DNA from: Pseudomonas sp. S06B 330 | Lineage (GTDB): Bacteria > Pseudomonadota > Gammaproteobacteria > Pseudomonadales > Pseudomonadaceae | NCBI RefSeq assembly: GCF_002845275.2 | Contig: NZ_CP088149.1 | Coordinates: 5,276,001-5,340,000, forward strand | Direction: 5' to 3' | Length of the DNA stretch: 64,000 bases | Shown here: positions 48,226 to 57,866 of the stretch, piece after piece | How positions within the stretch are numbered: the stretch's first letter is position 1 | Layout of the letters: each line of letters begins with the position of its first letter | The notes under the pieces: generated by a model | What the model saw: the letters and a program-made list of their open reading frames with translations, nothing else | The model's database searches: none | Told to the model about the DNA's origin: nothing | Position numbers and translations under genes: made by a program

Positions 48226-48522
48226 TCAGGGATAGCCCAGCACCTCACGAATACTGCGCAAATGCTGAATGATCCACTGCTTGTCGATCGCCCCCCAATC
48301 GCGAATCCGATAAAGCCCGGCGTGGTTACGCGCCCCTGCTTGCTGCTCGAACTCGCAGACAATATCCAGATCGGCCAATGCGGCAATTGTGTCCTGGGCG
48401 GTACGCCGGGGCATGCCAGTCGCCTCCATTAGCGCTGGCACGCTGGTAGCCGTCTGGCTATCAATCAACCAGGCGACGTACAGCCGCCGGTAGAAGCTGG
48501 TCTTGGTCTTGCTCACATCCAT
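48226..48522 (-). CDS. Small winged-helix DNA-binding protein
   Basis: A 98-residue protein with a winged helix-turn-helix (YVAWLIDSQTATSVPALMEATGMPRRTAQDTIAALADLDIVCEF) and little else. The ATG at 48522 follows AAGGA at seven bases; a GTG seven codons upstream would overlap the previous gene by four bases and is the alternative. It is downstream of a YgjP-like metallopeptidase gene and probably co-transcribed. Its targets are unknown. Confidence 0.78.
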   Translation of the reverse strand: MDVSKTKTSFYRRLYVAWLIDSQTATSVPALMEATGMPRRTAQDTIAALADLDIVCEFEQQAGARNHAGLYRIRDWGAIDKQWIIQHLRSIREVLGYP

Positions 48523-48539
48523 TGGCAGGTCCTTACGGC

Positions 48540-49040
48540 TCACCCGTTGCCAGGCAGCTCGCGGTAAGTCAGGTAGACGCGTAGGTCGAACTCCAGTTGA
48601 TGGTAGCCCGGCTGCATATGTTCACAGAGTTGGTAAAAGGCCTTGTTGTGGTCGCTTTCCTTCAAGTGAGCCAACTCATGCACCACGATCATTTTCAAAA
48701 ACTGCGGCGCCGCATCCTTGAAGAGCGAGGCAATGCGGATTTCCTTTTTCGCCTTCAACTTGCCACCCTGCACCCGCGATACAGCCGTATGCAGGCCTAA
48801 CGCACGATGGGTCAGGTCCAGACGGTTGTCGAACACGACTTTGTCCAGATTCGGCGCGTTGCGTAGGTAAGCTTGTTTGAGACCCTGAGCATAGCTGTAC
48901 AACGCCTTGTCACTCTGCACCGCGTGACGCTCCGGGTACCGTTGTTGCAGGTAGTCAGCCAAGCGATTGCTGGCAATCAACTGACGGACCTGGTCTTGCA
49001 GAGCGCTCGGATAGGCTTGTAGGTACTTGAGTACAGTCAT
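48540..49040 (-). CDS. YgjP-like (M48-type) metallopeptidase domain protein
   Basis: A 166-residue protein with the zinc motif HELAHLKESDHNKAFYQL (HExxH plus a distal His/Glu), typical of YgjP/DUF45 zinc-dependent proteins. It has no signal peptide, so it would act in the cytoplasm. The start at 49040 (MTVLKYLQAYPS) opens the conserved region but has a weak ribosome site. It is paired with the winged-helix gene downstream. The substrate is unknown. Confidence 0.82.
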   Translation of the reverse strand: MTVLKYLQAYPSALQDQVRQLIASNRLADYLQQRYPERHAVQSDKALYSYAQGLKQAYLRNAPNLDKVVFDNRLDLTHRALGLHTAVSRVQGGKLKAKKEIRIASLFKDAAPQFLKMIVVHELAHLKESDHNKAFYQLCEHMQPGYHQLEFDLRVYLTYRELPGNG

Positions 49041-49077
49041 GATCGAAAGCAGGCGGGCAAAAAGGCAGTGTACCCAA

Positions 49078-51198
49078 CTACACCTGCTGCCAGTCAAAAA
49101 AACGCGGAAACTCACCGGCATCCTCGGCGCTCATCGGATGCGCCAGCAAATAGCCTTGCACGTACTCACAACCGCTGGCCTGGAGCCAGCGCACCTGCTC
49201 GCGGGTCTCGACGCCTTCGGCGATAACGGTGATTCCATACTCTCGGCAGAGCTCAATCAGACAACGGACCATTGCCGCGTCAGCACTCGAGTCCGGCAGC
49301 CGTGCCACCAGGTGCCGATCCAGTTTAAGGGTGTCGATGGGCAGATCGCGGACCCTGCGCAGCGAGCAATCACCTGCACCAAAATCATCCAGCGCAATGC
49401 GCACGCCCAGTTTATGCAGCCTGTGCAGCTGTTTCACGGCGTCATCGAGGTTATAGCTCAACGAGGCTTCGGCAATTTCCACTTCCAGCTGGGCTGGCTG
49501 AAGCTCCTGGCAGAAAATAACCCGCGCCAGCTCTTCGACCAGGTTAGGCATGCTGAACTGCACCTGACTCAAGCTGATCGCCAGCACCAGACCGGCATCG
49601 TAACGTTTGTACCAGGCCCGACGCTGTGCCGCCCCGTTCTGGTAAATCCAGCTAGCTAGGCGTGTAATCAGGCGAGCCTCCTCCAGCAACGGGATGAACA
49701 GCCCTGGCGGCACATCACCAACACTGGGATGACGCCAACGCAACAGCGCCTCAAAGCCCCGTAGCCGACCATCAGCCAACGCGACCTGGGGTTGGTAGGC
49801 CAGCGTGAACTCCTTGTGCTCGATGGCGCCACGCACGCTGTCCTCGAGCATCAGGCGCGAACGTGCGCGCCCGTTCAGGTCCTGATCGTAGTAGCGATAC
49901 TGCTGACGGCCAGATTGCTTGGCCGCATACATCGCGGCATCCGCAGCGCGCAGCAAACCATCCAGGCTGGACCCGCACTCAGGGTGGGTAGCGATACCGA
50001 TACTGACCCCAAGCGTCACCTCCAGCCCATCGATCTCCTGATAGATCGACATGCGCTCGATGAGTTTTTCGGCACAACGCGCCGCCTGTTCGGGGTATTC
50101 GAGTGAATCAAGTAGCGCAGTGAATTCGTCGCCGCCCATACGTGCCAGTATCGCGCAGTCGCCCAGGCAATCCTTGAGCTGCTCGGCCACCCAATTGAGC
50201 ACTCGGTCACCCGCCTCATGCCCCAGCGAATCGTTGATCCGCTTGAAGCCGTCCAGGTCCAGGAACAGCAACGCCTGCGGTCGGTCCGAGCGTTCGTTGC
50301 GCAGCAATGCGCTCTCCGCCGCCTGGTAGAACCCCCGCCGATTGAGCAAGCCGGTCAGCGGATCAGTGATGGCCTGATACTCAAGTTGCTGATGCAGATG
50401 TCGCACTACCGACATGTCTAACACGGTAACCACCAAGGCTCGCTGCTCACTCGGCAACGGGGCACACGACAGCGCGACCGGTATCGGATGCCCACCCAAG
50501 GTACGCAAGACGGCATCGTGAATCCGCAGTGTGCCGCGCTCCAGGTAGGTCTGGTAAAACACCGAGTCACGCCATAAGGTCGAGCCGGGTGACTGGACAA
50601 AATCCAGCAGCGCCATACCCTGCAAGTGTTCGAACGGCGCGTCGAGCAAACCGGCAATGGCCGGGTTAGCAAAGCGGATCAAACCGTCTTCGGCCACCAC
50701 CAGGATACCTTCGGCGGCATTTTCCAGCACCGATGCATTGAACGCCCGCGCGGCTTCCAGATCATGGCTCAATCGCTGCAAGGAACGGCGGTTGCGCTGC
50801 TGCTCCAGCAAGGCCTGAACCTTGGGCTTGAGGATTTGCGGATCAAAAGGTTTGAACAGGTAATCGACTGCGCCACTGGCATAGCCTTTGAGCACAGCAG
50901 CCTGGGACTGCTCATTAGCTGTCAGGAAAATAATCGGGGTAAGTCGAGTACGCTGGCTGCCACGCATCAGCCGGGCCACTTCGAAACCGTCCATGCCTGG
51001 CATCTGCACATCCAGCAGGACCAGGTCGACCTCGTGCTCAAGTAATGCGCTCAACGCCTCCGTTCCGGAGCTTGCAGTGAGCACTTGCCAGTCCTGACGA
51101 GCCAGCAGGGCACGCATGCTGATCAGGTTCTCAGGGTAGTCATCGACGACCAGTAGTACCGAGCCGCCATCGTTTGAATGAGGTTGCGCGCAATCCAT
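49078..51198 (-). CDS. cfcR: Response regulator with PAS, GGDEF and EAL domains (CfcR-type)
   Basis: A 706-residue c-di-GMP signalling protein, in the position of P. putida cfcR beside fba. Domains in order: receiver (about 13-130, phospho-acceptor in LVLLDVQMPGMDG), PAS (about 150-265), GGDEF (about 275-435) and EAL (about 450-700). RMGGDEF is intact, while the inhibitory RxxD before it reads GDCA, so product inhibition is probably absent. The EAL domain keeps FEALLRW, ALDDFG, LKLD and AEGVET, but the metal-binding Asn of the NLS motif is Ser (AISLSQ), so hydrolysis may be weak. CATGGAT overlapping the start resembles an Rsm site, and Rsm control of cfcR is known. Confidence 0.85.
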   Translation of the reverse strand: MDCAQPHSNDGGSVLLVVDDYPENLISMRALLARQDWQVLTASSGTEALSALLEHEVDLVLLDVQMPGMDGFEVARLMRGSQRTRLTPIIFLTANEQSQAAVLKGYASGAVDYLFKPFDPQILKPKVQALLEQQRNRRSLQRLSHDLEAARAFNASVLENAAEGILVVAEDGLIRFANPAIAGLLDAPFEHLQGMALLDFVQSPGSTLWRDSVFYQTYLERGTLRIHDAVLRTLGGHPIPVALSCAPLPSEQRALVVTVLDMSVVRHLHQQLEYQAITDPLTGLLNRRGFYQAAESALLRNERSDRPQALLFLDLDGFKRINDSLGHEAGDRVLNWVAEQLKDCLGDCAILARMGGDEFTALLDSLEYPEQAARCAEKLIERMSIYQEIDGLEVTLGVSIGIATHPECGSSLDGLLRAADAAMYAAKQSGRQQYRYYDQDLNGRARSRLMLEDSVRGAIEHKEFTLAYQPQVALADGRLRGFEALLRWRHPSVGDVPPGLFIPLLEEARLITRLASWIYQNGAAQRRAWYKRYDAGLVLAISLSQVQFSMPNLVEELARVIFCQELQPAQLEVEIAEASLSYNLDDAVKQLHRLHKLGVRIALDDFGAGDCSLRRVRDLPIDTLKLDRHLVARLPDSSADAAMVRCLIELCREYGITVIAEGVETREQVRWLQASGCEYVQGYLLAHPMSAEDAGEFPRFFDWQQV

Positions 51199-51374
51199 GC
51201 TGCTTCTCTTGGGAAACTGACATCGAATTTCGGTTGAAATCCGAAACTAACTCTAGACCTGGCTGCCATAAATCTGAAGTCATCAGATTGCCATCATCTC
51301 AGGAAAGCTCCGTTAGCCGACTAACGGTCTGACCTCTCAGGCCAATACCTCCTTGTCTTTGGCGTGAAGGGTAT

Positions 51375-51404
51375 AAAAAAACCCGCATCGCTGCGGGTTT
51401 TTTT
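51375..51404. terminator. Bidirectional-type intrinsic terminator
   Basis: AAAAAAACCCGCA, a short loop, then TGCGGGTTTTTTT: a GC stem flanked by A and T runs on both sides. It lies 11 bases past the fba stop and ends that minus-strand transcript. Confidence 0.93.
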
Positions 51405-51415
51405 ACGCCCGGGTC

Positions 51416-52480
51416 TTAGTTGACCTTGGCGGCCAGCTCACCCTTGAGGTAACGCTGGAACATGCCTTCCAGGGAGATCGGTTTGATCTTCGAGGCATTG
51501 CCGGCAGTACCGAACGCTTCATAACGGGCGATGCAGACATCACGCATGGCCGTTACGGTAGCGCCGAAGAACTTGCGTGGGTCGAACTCGCTCGGGTTCT
51601 GCGCCATCAGACGACGCATGGCACCGGTCGAGGCCAGACGCAGGTCAGTGTCGATGTTGACCTTGCGCACGCCGTACTTGATGCCTTCGACGATTTCTTC
51701 AACCGGTACGCCGTAGGTCTCTTTGATGTCGCCGCCGTACTGGTTGATGATCGCCAGCCACTCTTGCGGAACCGAGGAGGAACCGTGCATCACCAAGTGG
51801 GTGTTAGGGATGCGCTTGTGGATTTCCTTGATCCGGTCGATCGCCAGGACATCACCGGTAGGTGGCTTGGTGAACTTGTAGGCACCGTGGCTGGTGCCGA
51901 TGGCGATTGCCAGTGCATCGACCTGGGTCTTCTTGACGAAGTCAGCCGCTTCTTCCGGGTCGGTCAGCATCTGGCTGTGATCCAGAATGCCTTCGGCACC
52001 GATGCCGTCTTCTTCGCCAGCCATGCCGGTTTCCAGCGAACCCAGGCAACCCAGCTCACCTTCAACCGAAACACCGCAGGCGTGGGCCATGGCCACGGTC
52101 TGCTGGGTGACACGAACGTTGTATTCGTAGTCGGTTGGGGTCTTGCCGTCTTCACCCAGGGAGCCGTCCATCATCACCGAGCTGAAGCCCAGCTGGATCG
52201 AACGCTGGCACACATCAGGGCTGGTGCCGTGGTCCTGGTGCATGCACACCGGGATGTGCGGGAATTCTTCGATCGCCGCCAGGATCAGGTGGCGCAGGAA
52301 CGGCGCGCCAGCGTATTTGCGGGCACCGGCCGAGGCCTGGACAATCACCGGGGAGTCGGTCTTGTCGGCGGCTTCCATGATGGCGCGCATCTGCTCGAGG
52401 TTGTTAACGTTGAAAGCTGGAACGCCGTAGCCGAACTCGGCGGCGTGGTCCAGCATCTGGCGCATGCTAATGAGTGCCAT
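51416..52480 (-). CDS. fba: Fructose-bisphosphate aldolase, class II
   Basis: A 354-residue zinc aldolase splitting fructose 1,6-bisphosphate in glycolysis and forming it in gluconeogenesis. Motifs: [10 protein letters not shown], the zinc-binding [25 protein letters not shown] and [15 protein letters not shown]. Start at the ATG of [10 protein letters not shown]. In pseudomonads, which use the Entner-Doudoroff route for sugars, it acts mainly in gluconeogenesis. It is followed by a strong terminator, and pgk, epd and tktA lie upstream on the same strand. Confidence 0.97.
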   Translation of the reverse strand: MALISMRQMLDHAAEFGYGVPAFNVNNLEQMRAIMEAADKTDSPVIVQASAGARKYAGAPFLRHLILAAIEEFPHIPVCMHQDHGTSPDVCQRSIQLGFSSVMMDGSLGEDGKTPTDYEYNVRVTQQTVAMAHACGVSVEGELGCLGSLETGMAGEEDGIGAEGILDHSQMLTDPEEAADFVKKTQVDALAIAIGTSHGAYKFTKPPTGDVLAIDRIKEIHKRIPNTHLVMHGSSSVPQEWLAIINQYGGDIKETYGVPVEEIVEGIKYGVRKVNIDTDLRLASTGAMRRLMAQNPSEFDPRKFFGATVTAMRDVCIARYEAFGTAGNASKIKPISLEGMFQRYLKGELAAKVN

Positions 52481-52580
52481 TGTGTATCTCTCTCCCGACA
52501 AGCGTCGTTTTTCGTGCAAGCCTGCCGCAGTGGCGGTTGCTATTCAAGTAGTGTGGGCCGCCATCACGCGGCCCGGCCAG

Positions 52581-52910
52581 TCACGGCGCCTTGCAGGCCC
52601 GCCCTATCAAATCGTTGGTGGCGACCCAGTACACCAGGCCTTCGTCACCCTTGCTGTGAAACGCCAGTACACCATCGCTGTACAACGTACCCGAGGCGCC
52701 CGGTTCGGCCTTGAGCCGATACACCTGGTCACCGCCACCCAGACGTACATCGACGCTTTGCTGACTGCTGTCGGCAAAACGCCAGAGCACTTCGGCCTGG
52801 CTGTCACAGACCCAACGGGTCCAGTTGTCCGACGGCGCCGGTGAAGAAGACGAGAAGCTTGCACATCCGCCCAGTACTGCCAGGGCCATCAGGGCCACGA
52901 CACCTTTCAT
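52581..52910 (-). CDS. mliC: MliC-family lysozyme inhibitor lipoprotein
   Basis: A 109-residue lipoprotein. The signal ends in the lipobox LGGC (near Cys16), and the mature part carries the MliC/PliC fold: WVCDSQAEVLWRF, GTLYSDGVLAFHSKGDEGLV and a C-terminal Cys. MliC binds c-type lysozyme and protects peptidoglycan from the periplasmic face. Start at the ATG of MKGVVALMAL. It is 100 bases upstream of fba on the same strand. Paralogues exist in pseudomonads, so the symbol is at family level. Confidence 0.82.
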   Translation of the reverse strand: MKGVVALMALAVLGGCASFSSSSPAPSDNWTRWVCDSQAEVLWRFADSSQQSVDVRLGGGDQVYRLKAEPGASGTLYSDGVLAFHSKGDEGLVYWVATNDLIGRACKAP

Positions 52911-52961
52911 CCAATATCCTCTAGCAGACCACAAACTGGCCGGTAGGTTGCCATCAACCGA

Positions 52962-53180
52962 TCAAGGGCAACCCTGAGCCCGGCGCTGGTGTTCGTCGTC
53001 GTATTTTTCCAGGCCATCCGGGCCCAGCCGCTTGTTGATCACCGGGACGGTTTCCGCCTGCCATTCGGACTGATAGCAGCCACCTTTCGGTGCGCCAGGA
53101 CTATCAGACTCAGGCTCCGGGGTGCTGGAGCAGGCGCCCAGCATCACGACCAGGATAAACACAGGCAATCGCTTGACCAT
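52962..53180 (-). CDS. Small lipoprotein of unknown function
   Basis: A 72-residue predicted lipoprotein with signal MVKRLPVFILVVMLGAC (Cys17) followed by SSTPEPESDSPG, a flexible acidic linker. The mature part has two Cys (GGCYQSEW and the penultimate residue), which could form a disulfide. I do not recognise a family. It lies between pgk and mliC on the same strand and is likely read from the pgk transcript. Confidence 0.7.
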   Translation of the reverse strand: MVKRLPVFILVVMLGACSSTPEPESDSPGAPKGGCYQSEWQAETVPVINKRLGPDGLEKYDDEHQRRAQGCP

Positions 53181-53212
53181 CAGGTCACTCCCTTTGCCAG
53201 GCGCTGAGAGGA

Positions 53213-54376
53213 TCAGGCCTTGGCCCGTTGTTCCAGTACTTCCACCGCTGGCAGGACTTTGCCCTCAACAAACTCGAGGAATGCACCGCCACCGGTAGAA
53301 ATGTAGGAGATTTGCTCGGCCACGCCATATTTGTCGATAGCGGCCAGGGTGTCGCCACCACCAGCAATGGAGAAGGCAGTGCTTTCGGCGATAGCCTGGG
53401 CCAGCACCTTGGTGCCGTTACCAAACTGGTCGAACTCGAACACGCCAACCGGGCCGTTCCACAGGATAGTCTTCGACGACTTCAGCAGCTCGGCGAAATT
53501 GGCCGCGGTTTGCGGGCCGATGTCGAGAATCATGTCGTCTTCGGCAACGTCAGCCACCAGCTTGACGGTGGCCGCGGCGCTTTCAGCGAATTCCTTGGCA
53601 ACCACTACGTCCACTGGCAACGGCACGTTGACCTTGGCGGCGATAGCCTTGGCGGTGTCGATCAGGTCTGGCTCATACAGCGATTTGCCGACTGGGTGAC
53701 CGGCGGCAGCCAGGAAGGTGTTGGCGATGCCACCGCCGACGATCAACAGGTCACAGACCTGGCTCAGGCTGTTGAGCACGTCGAGCTTGGTCGATACCTT
53801 GGAGCCGGCAACAATGGCGGCCATTGGCTTGGCCGGGGCTTTCAGGGCCTTGCCCAGGGCATCCAGCTCGGCGGCCAGCAGGGGGCCAGCAGCGGCAACG
53901 TTGGCGAACTTGGCCACACCGTGGGTCGAACCTTCAGCGCGGTGAGCAGTACCGAAAGCGTCCATTACGAACACGTCGCACAGGGCCGCGTATTTCTGCG
54001 CCAGCTCGTCAGCGTTCTTTTTCTCGCCCTTGTTGAAGCGCACGTTCTCGAACAGCACGATGTCACCGGCTTTTACCTCGACACCGTCGAGGTAGTCGGC
54101 AACCAGCGGTACTTCGCGGCCCAGGGCCTTGCTCAGGTACTCGGCAACCGGCTTGAGGCTGTTCTCGGCAGAGAACTCGCCTTCGGTCGGGCGGCCCAGG
54201 TGCGAGCAGACCATCACGGCCGCGCCTTTTTCCAGGGCCAGCTTGATGGTCGGCAGCGAAGCGAGGATACGCGCATCGCTGGCAACCACACCGTCCTTAA
54301 CGGGGACGTTGAGGTCTTCGCGGATCAGTACGCGCTTACCTTGCAGGTCGAGGTCGGTCATCTTCAACACGGTCAT
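53213..54376 (-). CDS. pgk: Phosphoglycerate kinase
   Basis: A 387-residue enzyme transferring phosphate between 1,3-bisphosphoglycerate and ADP. The N-terminal signature [17 protein letters not shown], the substrate [36 protein letters not shown] and the nucleotide loop [14 protein letters not shown] are all present. It is 12 bases after epd on the same strand, the common epd-pgk-fba order of gammaproteobacteria. Confidence 0.97.
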   Translation of the reverse strand: MTVLKMTDLDLQGKRVLIREDLNVPVKDGVVASDARILASLPTIKLALEKGAAVMVCSHLGRPTEGEFSAENSLKPVAEYLSKALGREVPLVADYLDGVEVKAGDIVLFENVRFNKGEKKNADELAQKYAALCDVFVMDAFGTAHRAEGSTHGVAKFANVAAAGPLLAAELDALGKALKAPAKPMAAIVAGSKVSTKLDVLNSLSQVCDLLIVGGGIANTFLAAAGHPVGKSLYEPDLIDTAKAIAAKVNVPLPVDVVVAKEFAESAAATVKLVADVAEDDMILDIGPQTAANFAELLKSSKTILWNGPVGVFEFDQFGNGTKVLAQAIAESTAFSIAGGGDTLAAIDKYGVAEQISYISTGGGAFLEFVEGKVLPAVEVLEQRAKA

Positions 54377-54388
54377 GAATGCAGTCCT

Positions 54389-55456
54389 TCAGGGCTGTTT
54401 ACAAGTGGAGCGGGTTTGATTGACGACGTGCAGATAGTGATCAGCAACGTCGAGCATACGGTTGGCAAAACCCCATTCGTTGTCGAACCAGGCCAGCAAA
54501 TTAACCAGCCGAGGGCCGGAAACGCGGGTCTGACTGGCATCGACGATGGCCGAATGTGGGTCATGGTTGAAATCACAACTGGCGTGCGGCAGTTCAGTGT
54601 AGGCCAGCAACCCCTTGAGTGGTCCGCTCAGGGCGGCTTCACGCAACACCTGATTGACCTCGGTCGCGGTGGTGTCACGGGCGGTCTGCAGGGTGATGTC
54701 CAGACACGACACGTTAACGGTCGGCACGCGTACGGCTTTGGCCTGAATTCGCCCGGCAAGTTCCGGCAACAGGCGTTCGATGCCTCGGGCAAGCCCGGTG
54801 GACACTGGAATCACCGACTGGAATGCCGACCGGGTACGGCGCAAGTCTTCATGGTGATAGGCATCGATGACCGGCTGATCATTCATCGCCGAGTGGATCG
54901 TGGTGATCGACACATATTCCAGACCAAAGGCCTGGTCCAGCACGCGCAACAGCGGTACACCGCAGTTGGTGGTGCAGGAGGCGTTGGAGACCAGGCGTTC
55001 GCTGCCATCCAGGCAGCCCTGGTTGATACCGAAGACGACCGTCGCATCGACGTCCGACTCGCTGGCCATGGGTTGGGAGAACAGCACCCGCGGTGCGCCG
55101 GCATCGAGAAAACGCTGGCCATCGGCACGCGTGTTGTAGGCGCCAGAGCACTCCAGCACCAGGTCGACGCCGAGCGCCGCCCAGTCGATCCCTTCCGGGG
55201 CGGCGCTGCGCAAGACTTTTACGCAGTCGCCATTGATATGCAGACAATCGCCATCGACCTTCACCTCGCCGGGGAAACGCCCGTGGGTGGAGTCGAAGCG
55301 TGTCAAGTATTCGATACTGGCCTGATCGGCCAGGTCGTTCAGTGCAACGATCTCAAAGCTCGCCTTCGCCCCCCGTTCAAAGAGTGCGCGCAAGACGCAA
55401 CGACCAATCCGGCCGTAGCCGTTGAGTGCAACTTTGTAAGGACGTGGTTGAGGCAT
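54389..55456 (-). CDS. epd: D-erythrose-4-phosphate dehydrogenase
   Basis: A 355-residue GAPDH-family enzyme oxidising erythrose 4-phosphate to 4-phosphoerythronate, the first committed step to pyridoxal phosphate. It has VALNGYGRIGRCVLRALFE and the catalytic SNASCTTNC. Its position between tktA and pgk identifies Epd rather than glycolytic GAPDH. Transketolase next door makes or uses its substrate. Start at the ATG of MPQPRPYKVALNG; the site is weak, and an 11-codon upstream extension is open. Confidence 0.92.
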   Translation of the reverse strand: MPQPRPYKVALNGYGRIGRCVLRALFERGAKASFEIVALNDLADQASIEYLTRFDSTHGRFPGEVKVDGDCLHINGDCVKVLRSAAPEGIDWAALGVDLVLECSGAYNTRADGQRFLDAGAPRVLFSQPMASESDVDATVVFGINQGCLDGSERLVSNASCTTNCGVPLLRVLDQAFGLEYVSITTIHSAMNDQPVIDAYHHEDLRRTRSAFQSVIPVSTGLARGIERLLPELAGRIQAKAVRVPTVNVSCLDITLQTARDTTATEVNQVLREAALSGPLKGLLAYTELPHASCDFNHDPHSAIVDASQTRVSGPRLVNLLAWFDNEWGFANRMLDVADHYLHVVNQTRSTCKQP

Positions 55457-55513
55457 GGGATGCTCACGGAACAGAAGCGTTATCTGCAACCTGCGGGAAT
55501 CGAGTTGACGTCA

Positions 55514-55578
55514 ATCGCTGGCAAGCCAGCGCCCACAGGGATCACCGCAGCCCCTGTGGGCGCTGGCTTGCCAGCGAT
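55514..55578. repeat. Perfect 27-bp REP pair between tktA and epd
   Basis: Arms 55514-55540 and 55552-55578 are exact reverse complements (starting ATCGCTGGCAAGCCAGCGCC) with an 11-base loop. The hairpin would form in the mRNA between tktA and epd and could protect or end the upstream message. Confidence 0.9.
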
Positions 55579-55610
55579 GAAGCCGACGCCAGTCCCACAG
55601 GGCAACGGGA

Positions 55611-57608
55611 TCAGTCTTCCAGCAGTTCTTCAGCAGTACCCAGGATGTTCTCCAGGGTGAAACCGAACTCTTCGAACAAGGCCGGTGCAGGGGCCGACTC
55701 GCCGTAGGTGGTCATGCCGATCACACGACCTTCCAGGCCGACGTACTTGTACCAGAAGTCGGCATGGGCCGCTTCGATGGCGATACGCGCACCGACTTGC
55801 AGCGGCAGTACCGACTGCTTGTAGGCAGCGTCCTGGGCATCGAACACGCTGGTGCACGGCATCGATACGACGCGGGCCTTGCGGCCTTGCTCGGTCAACT
55901 TGTCGAACGCCTGAACAGCCAGACCCACTTCGGAGCCAGTGGCGATCAGGATCAGCTCAGGCTCGCCTGCGCAATCTTTCAACACATAGCCACCGCGGCT
56001 GATGTCGGCGATCTGACCGGCGTCGCGGGTTTGGTGCTGCAGGTTCTGACGCGAGAAGATCAGCGCCGAAGGGCCGTCTTTGCGCTCCAGTGCATGCTTC
56101 CAGGACACTGCCGATTCAACGGCGTCGGCTGGACGCCAGGTATCAAGGTTTGGCGTGCTGCGCAAGCTGGTCAGTTGCTCGATTGGCTGGTGAGTCGGGC
56201 CATCTTCGCCCAGACCGATGGAGTCGTGGGTATAGACGTGAATCACACGCTGCTTCATCAGTGCGGACATGCGCACAGCATTGCGGGCGTATTCCATGAA
56301 CATCAGGAAGGTCGCGCCGTAAGGCACCAGACCGCCGTGCAAAGCAACGCCGTTCATGATTGCGGTCATGCCGAACTCACGCACGCCGTAGTACATGTAG
56401 TTGCCGCTGGCATCTTCAGCACTGACGCCCTTGCAACCTTTCCACAGGGTCAAGTTGGAGCCGGCCAGGTCAGCCGAACCGCCGAGGAACTCAGGCAGCA
56501 GTGGGCCGAAAGCATTGAGGGTGTTCTGGCTGGCTTTACGGCTGGCGATGGTTTCGCCTTTGGCCGCGACTTCAGCGATGAAGGCCGAAGCCTTTTCGGA
56601 GAAGTCAGCCGGCAGCTCACCGCTCAGACGACGCTTGAGCTCGCTGGCCAGCTCAGGGAAGGCAGCAGCATAGGCTGCAAAACGCTGATCCCACTCGGCT
56701 TCAGCAGCCTTGCCGGCTTCTTTGGCGTCCCACTCGGCGTAGATATCAGCCGGGATTTCGAACGGCGCGTGGTTCCAGTTCAGCTCCTTGCGGGCCAGAG
56801 CGATTTCGTCGTTGCCCAAAGGAGCACCGTGGCAATCTTCCTTGCCCTGCTTGTTCGGCGAACCGAAACCAATGATGGTCTTGCAGCAGATCAGGGTCGG
56901 CTGATCGCTCTTGCGCGCGGTGTCGATGGCGGTCTTGATCTCTTCAGGATCATGGCCATCGACATTGCGGATCACCTGCCAGTTGTAGGCTTCGAAACGC
57001 TTTGGCGTGTCGTCGGTGAACCAGCCTTCGACTTCGCCGTCGATGGAGATACCGTTGTCATCGTAGAAGGCGATCAGCTTGCCCAGGCCCAGGGTACCGG
57101 CCAGGGAAGCGACTTCGTGGGAAATGCCTTCCATCATGCAACCGTCACCCAGGAACACATAGGTGTGGTGATCGACGATGTTGTGGCCAGCGCGGTTGAA
57201 CTGAGCGCCCATGACCTTTTCGGCAATGGCGAAACCAACAGCGTTGGCCAGACCCTGGCCGAGTGGCCCGGTCGTGGTCTCGACGCCGGCGGTGTAGCCA
57301 AACTCCGGGTGGCCCGGAGTGCGGCTGTGCAACTGACGGAAGCTCTTGAGGTCGTCGATCGACAGGTCGTAACCGGTCAGGTGCAGCAGCGAGTAGATCA
57401 GCATCGAGCCGTGGCCGTTGGACAGCACGAAGCGGTCACGGTCAGCAAAGTTCGGGTTGCTTGGGCTGTGTTTCAGATAGTCGCGCCAAAGAACCTCGGC
57501 GATATCCGCCATGCCCATAGGGGCACCTGGATGGCCGCTGTTGGCCTTTTGCACGGCATCCATGCTGAGGGCACGAATGGCGTTGGCACGCTCACGACGG
57601 CTGGGCAT
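55611..57608 (-). CDS. tktA: Transketolase
   Basis: A 665-residue thiamine-pyrophosphate enzyme moving two-carbon units between sugar phosphates; its products include erythrose 4-phosphate. It has SGHPGAPMG, the TPP/Mg motif [33 protein letters not shown], and the pyrimidine-domain [31 protein letters not shown] precedes the ATG. It is the first gene of the tktA-epd-pgk run and is divergent from the ArsR-type regulator gene at 57867. Confidence 0.97.
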   Translation of the reverse strand: MPSRRERANAIRALSMDAVQKANSGHPGAPMGMADIAEVLWRDYLKHSPSNPNFADRDRFVLSNGHGSMLIYSLLHLTGYDLSIDDLKSFRQLHSRTPGHPEFGYTAGVETTTGPLGQGLANAVGFAIAEKVMGAQFNRAGHNIVDHHTYVFLGDGCMMEGISHEVASLAGTLGLGKLIAFYDDNGISIDGEVEGWFTDDTPKRFEAYNWQVIRNVDGHDPEEIKTAIDTARKSDQPTLICCKTIIGFGSPNKQGKEDCHGAPLGNDEIALARKELNWNHAPFEIPADIYAEWDAKEAGKAAEAEWDQRFAAYAAAFPELASELKRRLSGELPADFSEKASAFIAEVAAKGETIASRKASQNTLNAFGPLLPEFLGGSADLAGSNLTLWKGCKGVSAEDASGNYMYYGVREFGMTAIMNGVALHGGLVPYGATFLMFMEYARNAVRMSALMKQRVIHVYTHDSIGLGEDGPTHQPIEQLTSLRSTPNLDTWRPADAVESAVSWKHALERKDGPSALIFSRQNLQHQTRDAGQIADISRGGYVLKDCAGEPELILIATGSEVGLAVQAFDKLTEQGRKARVVSMPCTSVFDAQDAAYKQSVLPLQVGARIAIEAAHADFWYKYVGLEGRVIGMTTYGESAPAPALFEEFGFTLENILGTAEELLED

Positions 57609-57802
57609 CGCTTATCTCCTGGGCTTGAATTAATTACGAAACGAAAAAAGGCGGCCATTTTCGCCTACGCACGTGCCCGGGGGCAATGACGGATGGTCGA
57701 TGCAGCATGATTTTCCTGTGTTTGAGAGAAGAATCAGGCATTAACCCGGGCAAACAGCAGGATCCGCCGTAAGGCCTGCGACGAATTGCCCCGCTTATCG
57801 AT

Positions 57803-57826
57803 CAATATCAAAACTTTTTGATATTG
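57803..57826. promoter_or_regulatory. 24-bp palindrome upstream of the ArsR-type gene
   Basis: Perfect 11-base arms CAATATCAAAA and TTTTGATATTG flank two bases, 41 bases before the regulator start and in the divergent space with tktA. The symmetry suits a dimeric ArsR-family repressor, so it is probably an operator of the gene at 57867 and perhaps of metK. Confidence 0.7.
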
Positions 57827-57866
57827 CCCTTGCAGCCTAGGGGTGCCCTGACTAGACTGCCGTCCC

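Noticed and set aside
53228..55660. Very long open frame on the plus strand (about 810 codons) opposite pgk and epd
   Set aside because: It mirrors two certain genes, has no ribosome site or recognisable domain, and long antisense frames are common in GC-rich DNA with this codon use.
55764..57689. Plus-strand open frame of about 640 codons opposite tktA
   Set aside because: Antisense shadow of transketolase without any recognisable motif.
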